This document shows, one piece after another, positions 23,167 through 33,942 of a stretch of 64,000 nt of DNA. A model generated the notes under the pieces. It did not search any database and was not told the DNA's origin. It was given only the letters and a program-made list of their open reading frames with translations. The number at the start of each line of letters is the position of its first letter. Position 1 is the first letter of the stretch. Source of the stretch: Ascaphus truei. Its lineage: Eukaryota > Chordata > Amphibia > Anura > Ascaphidae. Made by a program: the position numbers and the translations under genes. The stretch is from assembly GCA_036426205.1 (NCBI GenBank), contig CM071568.1, forward strand, positions 121,849,314 through 121,913,313, given 5' to 3'.

Positions 23167-23335
23167 CTTTTCGAATACTTTGCCTTATATAGTGAGCTAA
23201 CATTTTTTGTGATATTTACCCCTAAATATTTGATAGCCTTGTCCTGCCAATTGAAATGAAAGTTAATCTCTATGAATTTTTCCATATCTTTTGGGATATT
23301 TATACTAAGGGCTTCAGATTTGGAGAACTTCAGGG

Positions 23336-24875
23336 ATCGGAGGCGGAGATGGAGTGAACCGGAGCAGCAACAGTCTCAGCGCGATCTTGTAGCAGGACTC
23401 CTGTGTTCGGCAAGAGGGGCCGGTTGGTGAGTGCCTCCGCTCGGGACTTAAGACTGTGAGAGCAGGCGCGGATCGTTCTGACGTTCCTGGTGTCTTTTCG
23501 CATATTCCGCTGCCAGGACGGAGGGGGGTCACGACCACAGAAAGCAGAAGACAGTGCTGGGCTGAAGGTGGTGGGAGTATTATGAGGGGAAGAGTGGGGG
23601 GAAAGAAATAATATTAGAGGAATGAGATTATGCCGGGGGCAATTGCGGAGGTGTGGGCGTTGGGGAGAAGAGGGAAGGGAGGTGGGAGGAAGGTGAGCTG
23701 TTAGGTGAGGGGCTGGGGAGGCAGTGGGGGCACGGAGACGAGGCTAGGGGGCAGGCGGAAATCGGGTGGCAGCATACAATAGGGACTGAAAGAAGGGGGT
23801 AGCAGAGGAGCCTTGGAGCAGAGAGCCATAATGCTAAAAAAAAGTGGGAATATAAAGGGAAACTGCCCAGGACTGCCGGAGATAGGAGCAAAAGATTATG
23901 AGATGCAGATGGTCAAGCATTCAGAGAATTTCAGGCAATGATAGTGAGTACGGAACAAGAGGAGAGGGGGTAGAAATCACAATGAAGGGCAATAATTAAA
24001 ATATAAGATGGAGAGGATTCGGGATAGCTGCGGCTCCTATCGGCAGAGGGAAGCTTATCCACTCAGGTTGCAAGTTAAAAAAAAAAAAAAAAGTTTTATT
24101 AAGGGCAAGTTAGATTAATTATCGGTTAGGTACAATCAGTTGAAAGTTCTTGCTGTATTATACCATATAGGCAATAGGTGAATTGCAAGTAGGAGGCTAG
24201 TAGTAGCTTAGAGACACTGGGCTCCCCCGCCTGTGCATTATTGCCTTGGATTGGGAAAAAGAAAGAGATGAAGGAAAAAATAAAAAAAAGAAAGACAAAA
24301 AGAAAGGAGAGGGGTATATAGTCAAATTGAATAGAACCAAAACATTATAAGAAGTTTAGACAAGATTGGCCAACTGTTACAAACGAGATTAGTTAGGGAA
24401 GCGACAGGAGGGTTCGAGTTTTACCCTTATGGTTCATTTTTGCGCTGTTGGATTTATAACATTTTAAGATAAGGTCGGTGCTGGGGGCAGGAGGAGGCAA
24501 GTCAACATTGGCAGCACACATGTGCCTTGTTACAGGTGAGGAGGGCTCTGCCCAAGTCACTGGCAAAGTCCCTGGTGTAGAGGGGGACACGGATCCCATG
24601 CGACTCTGCACCAAAAACACTGGGACCAGAGGAAGAGTTACACCCAAGGGCAGTTGAGTTAGGGTCAGTGTTGGCCAACAATGACTCAGTAAGATATTTG
24701 TTTGTAGTGTTACCCCTGTCTTCCCTTTTGTCTGACCCTTTCCCCATTCCACGCATCTGACCGGGAGGTTGGTGTGTCCAGGAAAAAAGTCAAGAGTCAA
24801 TGGAGTCTCTGGAGTCCCCGTGGAGGTCTGATGCGCGCAAACTGCGACGGTAAGCACAACACTCAATAAGTCAAC
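23336..24875. other. Region between the head-to-head L1 copies
   Basis: Purine-rich plus-strand DNA at 23560-23850, a poly(A) run at about 24075, and frames on the minus strand (24393-24866) without known motifs. It may be the 5' untranslated/ORF1 region of the L1 at 24876, because it leads directly to its ORF2 start. I recognise no ORF1 motif. Confidence 0.4.
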
Positions 24876-27131
24876 ATGGCTGTAAACATAATTTCACATA
24901 ATGTTAAGGGCCTTAACAAACGAAAAGTAGCTTTTACAGAGTACAAAAGAAAGAGAGCGGATATCGTTCTCCTTCAGGAGACCCACTTTAGTAAGACAAA
25001 TTTGCCTAGATACTTCAATAAAAACTATAGACAACATTATTTATCGTCTGCTAAAGTAAAAAAAAAGAGGAATAGCAATCCTGTTTCACAACAGACTCCA
25101 CTTCACGACTGAAACAACTAAGAAAGACAGTAATGGGAGATTCTTAATCCTGGTTGGTACTATACAAGGACAATATATAACAATAGCAATCATATATCCG
25201 CCCTGCGAAAATGACCTTGCATGTTTTAATGCATTTTTTGTAACTTTACAGACGATAGCTAAAGGGAATATAACAAGACATTGGACCAGAACTACAGTAG
25301 ATACATCATCAGACAAACCTCAGAGAAAGAATAATGAAGGTGTAAGGGCATTAGTTAAAGGGCTGAAAGACAAACAGTTAATAGATATCTGGAGGGAGCT
25401 CAACTTCGGGGAGCGAGGAAACATCTTCTTCTCAAATCCACACAATAGCTACAGCACGATAGACTACTTCTTTGTGTCTACTAGACTGGTCCCCAAGGTC
25501 TCCTACTCCTACTCTAGGATACATGATATTTCATGGTCAGACCATGCACCGATAGTGTTGAGGTGCTCACAAATTAATCTAGACAGGCCAGGAGCAAACT
25601 GGTCCAATTATGTCAAATTTCTCAGTGGCACACAGCTCCAGAGTTGAGGAGGTAGGTGGCGTTGGTAAGGGAGATCTGTGCGCCTATTGAGTTACGTAAT
25701 TTAATCTGGTATCCAAAGAAGATCTACAAATTAATACAAGAACCGCTACACTCAAGGACCAATTCACTAGCAGTTTGGGAGGCCACAAAGTATAGATGCT
25801 CGTTGACTACTAGACAGTCATTAATGACACCCTTATTTGGAAATCCAGATTTGACTCCGGTTCTGTATAGCAAGAATTTTCAGATTTGGAAACAGAATGG
25901 GTTATTTAGATTAAAGGATCTGGAGAGTAGAAACACCATAAAAACATTCAATCAAATTAAGTCAGACAAAGACAACCCAAGTACAGAATTTCTACCTCCA
26001 GATTCATGCATTTTACACTAAAGTTAAGTTACGCCCCCCACTGACAAATATTGAAACGCGCTGTATTCTGGAAACAGACGCGAAGGGACTAACCTCTCAG
26101 ATATACGGGGATGTGGTCTGTCCTGTGGCGAACCGATCAGGTAAATTAAAATATATGTACCAATGGCAATCGGAACTGGGTGATAATTTAGAGGTTGAAA
26201 AATGGTAAAAGATTCTAAGAGCAGCAGCCAAAAGCTCAATATGCACAACGTTAAAGGAGAACGCATATAAGGTAATGATGAGATGGTATCTCACCCCACT
26301 AGAACTCTCTTAATTTGTCCCAGGTTACTCATCATTGTGCCCTAAACAATGTGGAGAGCAAGCAGACTTGTTACATATGCTGTGGTCTTGTCCTCGGATA
26401 GCTCCTATCTGGGAGAAAATCAAGGTTTGGCAGGAGAGGATATTGGGCCTCGAAATTCCGATAGGTCCCTGGCTTTTCTACTAAATGGGCTGGCTCAGGG
26501 ACTAGCCAGAGGTGAAAACAAATTAGTTGCACATTTTGCAACAGCAACAAGGTGCGAGATCGCAGCATTATGGAAACAGCTAGAAATTCCATCCATTGAC
26601 AAATTTAGAAACAAAATTTGGTGTCTGCCAGATGGAGAAATTAACAAGTTTGGTTAATGACACTGGCTCTAAATTCCAAAACGTCTGGTATCCTTGGCTT
26701 GCCCAGACGGACATCCCAGGGGTGAATAATGTCACCGCTTGGCTTTAATAGATTAGAATGCGTTCTCCTCTGACAGAGAATTGAGTGCGGAGATGTAAAG
26801 AAACGAGCTAGAGGTTATACACAGATTAAAGACGGAACCGCACAGAGGAAGTGACTCCAGCAATGACACAGGAAGCTTGACACTGAAGAACATAAGAGAA
26901 AACAAAGACGCAAAATCCAGACCACAACCCCCCCACCCCCCTTCCCTCTTCATCCCTTTTTGAGTGGTGTATTTTTATTTGATGTACATCTAGACTTCCT
27001 GTAATTCTATATCAGTGTTTTCTATTGTAATAAGCTATATGAATTACCAATGTTACACTGAAAAGTTGATGTTATGATTTGTACAGGTCTTGTAAAATTC
27101 AAAAAAATTGAAGTTGGAAAAAAAAAAAAAA
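24876..27131 (+). pseudogene. L1-type LINE ORF2 lacking the RT core, with 3' UTR and poly(A)
   Basis: ORF2 starts with MAVNIISHNVKGLNKRKVAF and continues ADIVLLQETHFSK, the N-terminus of the APE-type endonuclease. The endonuclease end follows in shifted frames, with SWSDHAPIVLRCS at about 25530-25570. From about 25620 the sequence jumps to the C-terminal part (frame 25656-26021, NGLFRLKDLESRN). It then continues in broken frames: KSSICTTLKEN, PGYSSLCPKQ, LLHMLWSCPRIAPIWEKIKV, ending VTAWL before the stop at 26746-26748. The whole reverse-transcriptase core is absent. A ~370-bp 3' UTR ends in poly(A) at 27118-27131. Many stops; dead and non-autonomous. Confidence 0.88.
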
Positions 27132-27876
27132 CGATCAATACCCATCTCACCAACACTGGTGTTTGCTGACCCACAGAAACCCTAAGTCTTACATGTAGAA
27201 GCCAGCCTGGAAGACCTGACTGAGAACGGTGCTGTATCAGGAACATTCGAGTGAACTCTGACCCGTGGCATTTGTGAGTCAGCTTGCCCCTTCGGAGAAG
27301 AATTACCCAGTACAAAACTCGAGTTTCTGGCCCTAAAGTGGCCAGTGTCGACAAACTGTCTGATATCTGTAAAGTATGTGGCAGAAGATGGGTTTTTTAA
27401 TCAATCTGGTACTTCAGGGGTTAATGTTGGTTACAGATTGTCTACAACAAAATATAAGAATTGTTTTTTTGACAGGTCAAAACCCTTCCAGTTTCTGCGT
27501 TGACAGAAAGGGAGCTTAACCTGGAGGCTATCACTAAAAGTGAAATATGTATAGTTTTTTTTTTACATGCCACAGAAGAGGACAAGGAGGACGAATATGA
27601 AGATGGCCTTTATCCTAGCAGGGGTAAGTACAACTTTCATTTAAAACATTTTTGTTGATTGCCCATGTGCTTATTTGTGCCCCATGGTAACCACAGGGGA
27701 AATCTACGCGTTTATTGACTACTGTTTATTTTAATGTACAGTATTGCAATGTCAATTTAACTGTATTGTGTATTATTTTTTTCTTCCTACACAAATGGGC
27801 AAAAGAGCATGTAGCCATATGGCTATTAGTGCTTTTGTCTATTTGTGTGTGTGGTGATGGGGCGGGTAGCAGGAGA
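27132..27876. other. Spacer with exon-like GCAGGGGTAAGTA motif
   Basis: No gene was recognised. The motif at about 27590-27650 (GAAGATGG ... TAGCAGGGGTAAGTA) recurs at about 28120-28160 (GGAGACC ... GGCAGGGGTAAGTA). Each is followed by ATGGGCAA...CATATGGCTA, so this looks like two tandem units of about 400-500 bp ending in a donor-like GTAAGTA. Confidence 0.45.
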
Positions 27877-27933
27877 GGTTAATCCCTTAATTACCATAGC
27901 GGTTACAACCACCAAGGTAATTAAGGGGTTAAC
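27877..27933. repeat. Near-perfect inverted repeat, 19-bp arms
   Basis: GGTTAATCCCTTAATTACC on the left, and on the right its reverse complement with two differences (GGTAATTAAGGGGTTAACG). The core CCTTAATTACC is shared with the palindrome at 28011-28068. Confidence 0.85.
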
Positions 27934-28010
27934 GCATCCCAAAACCCACCCGGGAGGCCTTACCACCCACCCTATGGCAACTACAGTACACACTTCACCC
28001 ACCAAAACAC

Positions 28011-28068
28011 CAGTAACCCCTTAATTACCTTAGCAGTAGTAACCACTAAGGTAATTAAGGGGTTACTG
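28011..28068. repeat. Perfect inverted repeat, 23-bp arms, 12-base loop
   Basis: Arms at 28011-28033 and 28046-28068 are exact reverse complements (starting CAGTAACCCCTTAATTACC). They could form a cruciform or RNA hairpin. The palindrome lies 78 bases after the previous one and has the same core. Confidence 0.9.
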
Positions 28069-29159
28069 GCCTTTTAATGTTTGGGCATTGGCTATGTCTT
28101 CCGTATTGGTGCGGAGGAAGAGGAGGAGACCTTCATCCTGGCAGGGGTAAGTAAAACATTTATCATTTGTATTTGTATTTTACTGTATGTTTGAATGGGC
28201 AACAGTGTTAGTAGACATATATGGCTACTAGGGCATTTGCCCATTCCTTTGTGGGAGGGGGGGAGGGGATGTTTGATAGGGGTTGAGGGGGTGGGTGAAG
28301 GGGGTAGTTGTCCGGGGTGGGTGGTTAGGCCTCTCGGTGGGTAGCGAGACCAGGATATTTAAACTTGCAGGAGATACAGGCACCCCATACCGTGGCCTCT
28401 ATCTCGGGAAGCAAGGGGTCCCCGGACCTGAAATTAATGTGATTCCACTCCGGAGACCCCCTGCTTCAATACTATGTAATTAAAATAAAATATTGCAATT
28501 GCCTGTTAGAGATGCGCAGAGAGACTGATTGTTTGCTCTCACAGGGCAGCTCTTCCAGACTGGTGTGGCTCAGTAAGATTAACACAGCAGAAGTCCAATT
28601 CAGAGGCAGGGACACCTGCTGTGTTAATCCTGATACGGCAATTAATCTGACTATGGTGAATCCACGAGCAGGCAGTGGTCAGGCATTTTTCAACTACAGT
28701 TTCCTGTCAGAATACTCGACAATGTACAGTATCTGCCTACATCTTTAGCTTCCATTGCAGGAATTGTTCCCAATCAACTCCTGATTAGGAGGTTAAAGGG
28801 GAGGTGGGAGATGGAAGACTCCATGAAGTGAGTCTTTTTGCAACCTGTGAAGGAACAGTTTCCCAGAGGGTTTGTCTAGGGAAAAAGACTAGACCCTGTA
28901 CCAGACTGAACGGTGTTTGTTTGTATGGCAGAGCTGTGCTCTTTTTGTTTTGCTGTTTGGGCACCAATATACTGTAAGTGTACTGCAACTTGGGTTTCCC
29001 AGTATGGGAAATAAAGGACTTTTCTTTGCAATAACTCTTTGTGTGAACTCTTTACTGATGCTAACTAGGACGTTGCTTCATCACATATGGTTTTAGAAGT
29101 TGGAGGTGTCTCCCCTGGTCAGTGTAAGAAATACACTTAAAGCAGCATCAGAATGAAAA
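28069..29159. other. Possible LTR of the SCAN-like gag element
   Basis: No gene. The stretch from about 28504 to 29090 precedes the gag-like region at 29160 and contains an AATAAA-like signal (AAATAAAGGAC near 29010). It could be an LTR, but I cannot fix its ends. Confidence 0.3.
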
Positions 29160-29690
29160 TCGAAAAACCTTTAAAGTAGCTTGCTGAAAGCCAGAAGCAG
29201 CCGAGACCTCTGTGAGGTGGCTATGAGGCACGTGGTTCTAGTGAAGTAGCAGAATTGATTGCACTGGAACAATTTATCCAAGTTTTGCCCCCAGGAGGAA
29301 AATAATGTGTTTGTCGCCATGCAGTAACTACACTCCAAGAGGCAACCAAGTTGGTGGAGAACTTTGTTGCTGCAAAACTTTATTTTGAGGGTGGCTCTGA
29401 CACTGGGAAGTATCGACCAATGAACCCCAAATTCTACTGGTCAAAATGGCCAGATCCCTCGAAGCTTCTAGGCAAAAGAGTGTTGTTCTGGTCCCTGTTA
29501 AAGATTCTGGTAATACACTGAAGCCCCTTAACTGAAGAGTATGGGGGCTCTGGTAGACAACAGCAAAGGGTATATGCAGGGGCTTCCCAAGGAATCCCAA
29601 TTCAAATCCCAGGAAAAGCGGAAGAAGGGGTAAGGAAGCCAAAAAAAACCAATATGTTTTTCTTGTAATGAGCCCAGTCACATGGCCCAG
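29160..29690 (+). pseudogene. Ty3/gypsy (Gmr1-type) gag remnant with SCAN-like capsid domain
   Basis: On the plus strand, 29246-29300 encodes VAELIALEQFIQVLPPGG. After a frameshift, 29308-29391 encodes CVCRHAVTTLQEATKLVENF followed by VAAKLYFE. This ...ELI.LEQFI..LPP....WV......T..EA..LVE.F... pattern is the second half of the SCAN domain. It is known in zinc-finger proteins of amniotes and, earlier, in the gag capsid of Gmr1-type Ty3/gypsy elements, from which the host domain derives. No zinc fingers follow, so a retrotransposon source is preferred. Downstream frames to 29690 are not recognisable. Broken by frameshifts and stops. Confidence 0.65.
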
Positions 29691-30346
29691 TCGTGTCCTT
29701 ACATGGACTATAACTATGCGCTTTCACACACGGCCCTCAAAAAGTAAATTAACCCAGCCAGAACCAAGATCCTAGTACCTCTAAACATACCAGCTGCACC
29801 AGCCTTTATTCTAAATCAGCCGAAGCCGCGCCGCTCTGATAACCGCAGCCAGACGCGCTGTTTTCTTATTTTTCCGAGCGGTTTTCGTTATTTTAGCGCT
29901 CGCTTTTTAAGCGTTGTCTGCAATACTGCAATACCGTCTAGAAACTCAGGTGGGCGATCGCGAGCTGTTGTCTTAAAAGTCTAATAGCAATTCAACCTAC
30001 AGTACAGCCGTACATTTCTGCAAGTCTGTGTGTGCGCGCGCAGTAATTGTAAATTGGAAGATTTATATTTGAAGCAGAGATTAATTAATGTTCCAAGTTC
30101 ATACTGTATACAGTAGTAGTATGAGGCTGCTTAGGGAGAAGAAGTACAGTATTACAAAAATATAACGTTGCGTCTTCTTCCGAATATAACATTATCACAT
30201 TTCTATATGTATTATGTATTAATCAATACTATTACTAGGCTTGCTCTTCTTTTCATACTGTTTTTATTTTATGCGTATGCGTGTATGTCTCATTGGAACA
30301 TTGTTGAAACGCATAGGCGTGTTACAGTATCACATTTCTGCGCATT
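29691..30346. other. Spacer, nothing recognised
   Basis: Mixed composition with a small CpG-containing patch near 29810-29960. No gene was seen. Confidence 0.5.
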
Positions 30347-31860
30347 AAACATTATGATGACCTTTTGAATGTATTTATTTGAACTGATAATCCATCATAC
30401 AGCGCTCTCCCCCTTGCCCACGCACACACAAGGCTAAAGTATTTCAACTTCTTATCTACACCTCTCCCACACCATTCATTTGTAATGGATGGCTTTCTGG
30501 CTTGAATCTTCCTGAGCGTGGCATCACATTCCTGTGCATGCGTGTATGAATTCCCATTCAATTAGAAGTTCAAGTTTTAAAATATTTTTTATTTTTTTTC
30601 GGTTATCGACATGGGCTTGCATAACAATTCTGGATATTCTGAGAATCAAGTTTTAAAATATATATATTTTTTTTTCGGTTATCGACATGGGCTTGCAAAA
30701 CAATTCTGGATATTCTGAGAAACAATCACTACTCTTGCTTTTTAATTCTACACTAGTCATGTACTGTACTGTACGTACTTTATGAGGTGGGTGGCATACT
30801 GTGATTTTTATTTGGGGGTGTGGGGATCAAAACATTATGATGACCTGTTGAAAATATTTCTTTGAACTAGTAATCCAGCATACAGCGCTCTACCCCTCTC
30901 CCCGCACACACACAAGGCTCAAGTATTTCAACTTCTTATCGACACCTCTCCCAAACCATTCTGTTGTAATGGATGGCTTTCTGGCTTGAATCTTCCTGAG
31001 CGTGACATCACATTTCTGTGCATGCGTGTATGACTTCTCATTCAATTAGTAGTTCAAGTTTAAAAAAAAAAAATATATTTTTTTTTTCGGTTATCGACAT
31101 GGGCTTAAATTACAATTCTGGATATTCTGAGAATCAATCACTACTGTTGCTTTTTAATTCTACACTAGTCATGTTCTGTACTGTACGTACTTTATGAGGT
31201 GGGTAGCATACTGTGATTTTTAGTTGGGGGTGTGGGGATCAAAACATTATGATGACCCGTTGAAAATATTTCTTTGAACTAGTAATCCAGCATACAGCGC
31301 TCTCCCCCTTCCCCTACGCACACACAAGGCTCAAGTATTTCTACTTCTTATCGACACCTCAAACCATTCATTTGTAGTGGGTGGCTTTCTGGCTCAGTTT
31401 AATAGTTTAATCTTCCCGAGCGTGTTCTCGCATTTCTGCACATGCGTGTATGTCTCATTGGAACCTTGCTGATTATTTATGCGCATGCGTGTATGAATTC
31501 CCATTCAATTAGAATTTAAAGCCTGGAAAAAAAAAATTTCCTCGACATGTGCCTGCATAACAATTCTTGATATTCTGAGAATCAATCACTACTGTAGCTT
31601 TTTAATTCTACACTAGTCATGTACGTATTTTATGAGGTGGGTGGCATAGTACTGTGATTTTTATTTGGGGGTGTGGGGTCCAAAACATATGATGACCTGT
31701 TGAAAATATTTCTAAGAACTGATAATTCAGCATACAGCGCTCTCCCCCTCCCCCAAACACAAGGCTCAACTACTTCTTATCGACACCTCTCCCAAACCAT
31801 TCAGTTGTTATCGGCGAGAATGACATCCTTGAAATCTTTGAGGCTTTGTTTACAGTAACG
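30347..31860. repeat. Tandem satellite, about four units of 410-480 bp
   Basis: Units start with AAACATTATGATGACC at about 30347, 30831, 31242 and 31683 (last one ACATATGATGACC). Each contains CATACAGCGCTCT, GGATGGCTTTCTGGCT, TTTTTTCGGTTATCGACATG and CTACACTAGTCATGTAC in the same order. Spacings are 484, 411 and 441 bp. Confidence 0.9.
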
Positions 31861-32555
31861 CATGCGCACGTGTGATAATCCCTTCTCGAATTTAATATGT
31901 TAATCTAATTAGCCCTTCTTGGCGACTAACTAGTGTAGACAGAGCCTTTCATCAAAAACTTGTGACGCTTTTTTTTTTTGTTATGGGATGAGTTTAACCG
32001 CTGGCCATAAGATTTCTCTGAACCACTAATCCCGCACACACTGCAATTAACCTGTGATAAGCCCTTCATGGAGAATAGTACCCCACACATTCAAATTGAA
32101 TTTCAAATTGAAAATAAAATAAACCCGTTTTTAAGGGCTGATTTATGTTTTTATTTTTAATACTGTAAGTTAACAATATTTGCCATTCTGTCTTTTTCTG
32201 GGGTTGTTTAAATGATTCTCGGAAATTTACAGGTAATTTTTTTTATTTTATCAGGATAAAATCCTGGAAATCATGGAAATATGAAACATGCAAAGAATCA
32301 TGAATAATACAAGATTTGCACTCTTTTTCTTCTTTGTCAAGGCCACGTTGCATTCTGTACAGTAGTTCATTGAGAGAGGGTGGGTTTTGTGTAAATTATG
32401 ACTGTTGATACACTATACACACAGTTCACTAATTTTACACACTGTCCTTTTTTTAGTGCAGCTCTCTCTGAAAAGAAAAAATGAGTGCAGTTAAGTGCAT
32501 ATAATGGCATTGTGTACAGTATCACTACTCCATATTGGACTATGCAGTTACTACT
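31861..32555. other. AT-rich spacer
   Basis: No gene. It ends with a block starting GTGCAGCTCTCTCTGAAAAG (about 32457) that recurs at about 33642 and 33818, outside the fold-back insertion. Confidence 0.5.
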
Positions 32556-32570
32556 GTCAAACTACTGTAT

Positions 32571-33553
32571 GAAAAGAAAAACTGCCATGCGCTCCAGGGT
32601 ATAGGAAAAGAATATATATATATAAAACGTGGGGTCCCACAATTGGAGAAGGGGCTCAAATGGAGGGAGTGAGCACTGAATATCCACAGAGTCCAAACCA
32701 AGGAGGTGGGGTGGGGAAGAAAAACAATTAAAGTCCACTAATCCCCACTTAAAACACCCTCTGCTGTCCTCCTTAGGACTAAATGATGGGCAAAGTGCAG
32801 CTGGCTTGACAGAAGCAGAGATAAGCTAAGTGGCTAGAGCTGCAGAAGAAAAAACACACCATCTGCTAGTACTCACATATGCCACATAGAACTGTGCTGC
32901 GTGCTGTAACGGCTCTCACTTGCAGAGATGAAATCTCCCCTTTCAGTAACGGGCTGGGCTGATCTGCCTCACAAACACACCACACCGGGCTCCTGCTGCT
33001 GTCCTCCCCCACGCACAGATGCTCCACAGGGAACTCCCTCTGTCAGCCAGAAAAGCTCTTGCTTGGGAGCTACACTTGCACACCACACCCACTGCTCCAC
33101 AGCACTCCACACCAGGGTTCCTGCTGCTGATCTCCCACAGCATCAGGTCATGCTGCACGTCTGCACACCTGTGGTATAGGCACCTCCCTCCTCCCTGTAA
33201 GGGTGCCTCCAGAGGCCAAAGCCAAATCGAATAGAAAAACCAGTCACCAGGGCACTCCTAAGCCAAACAGGATCCCAACTGAATGAATAATAAACGCAGG
33301 TCTCAAAAAATTGAATGAAGTGAAAAAATAATTAATTACAACATAGGTAAACAATAAAAATACCTCCTACGCGTTTCAAGGAGTGACAAAGACCACTAGT
33401 TGGTTGAAACGCGTAGGAGGTATTTTTTATTGTTCACCTATGTTGCAATTAATTCTTTTTTCACTTCATTCAATTTTTTGAGACCAGCGTTTATTATTCA
33501 TTCAGTTGGGATCCTGTTTGGCTTAGGAGTGCCCTGGAGACTGTTTTTTCTAT
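32571..33553 (-). mobile_element. Fold-back insertion with 15-bp target duplication
   Basis: GTCAAACTACTGTAT occurs at 32556-32570 and again at 33554-33568, flanking a 983-bp insert. The right end of the insert (about 33230-33553) is a long inverted repeat centred on the GAAACGCGT hairpin at 33383-33420. The rest is unique, GC-moderate sequence with no coding capacity. A perfect 15-bp duplication points to target-primed insertion, as in Penelope-like elements or LINEs, not to a cut-and-paste transposon. Confidence 0.8.
33383..33420 (+). ncRNA. Hammerhead-like hairpin, locus 3 (inside fold-back)
   Basis: GTGACAAAG, stem (G)ACC, loop ACTAGTT, stem GGT(T), then GAAACGCGTAGGAGG. The stem is 3 bp plus a possible G-U pair. 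The outer GAAACGCGT is mirrored at 33363-33378 by the inverted arm. Confidence 0.4.
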
Positions 33554-33942
33554 GTCAAACTACTGTATACTGGAACTCTATACTACTGTACATTATAACT
33601 AATGTATAACTACTGTACAGTACTTTGTAACAAGATTTGTAGTGCAGCTCTCTCTGAAAAGAAAAAATGAGTACAGTTAAGTGCATATAATGGCATTGTG
33701 TACCGTATCACTACTCCATATTGGACTATGCAGTTACTATTGTCAAACTTCTGTATACTGGAACTCTATACTACATTATAACTACTGTACAGTACTTTGT
33801 AACAAGATTTGTAGTGCAGCTCTCTCTGAAAAGAAAAAATTAGTGCAGTTAAGCACTTGTATACTGTAAAACAATCTGTGCCATACTTATCTGTATCATA
33901 CTTAGTGTACCTGTACTTACCATACTACAGTACTGTACCTTA

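Larger units (their letters stand above)
20990..23335 (-). pseudogene. L1-type LINE ORF2, 3' half, split by an insertion
   Basis: Minus-strand LINE sequence. Its 3' end is near 20990-21030 (in the minus sense an A-rich end after AATTTGAAGTTGAAAAAAA). Frames at 21377-21756, 21747-22040 and 22325-22558 encode the end of ORF2: KPRIKAKILQRPKAAGAL, KSSICTTLKEKAYKVLMRW, and LTPVKLSTFIPGYSSLCPKQ. The last RT region continues at 22600-22670 (YPKLLQSLRGDLEEWSLYG) and, after an insertion at about 22674-23166, at 23171-23335 (minus: FSKSEALSINI, LGVNITKNVSSLYK). Several stops and frameshifts. It is the same family as the plus-strand copy at 24876-27131, with which it lies head to head. Confidence 0.85.

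Noticed and set aside
30347..31860. CRISPR-like array
   Set aside because: Units are 410-480 bp tandem satellite with no short direct repeats alternating with unique spacers, in an animal genome.
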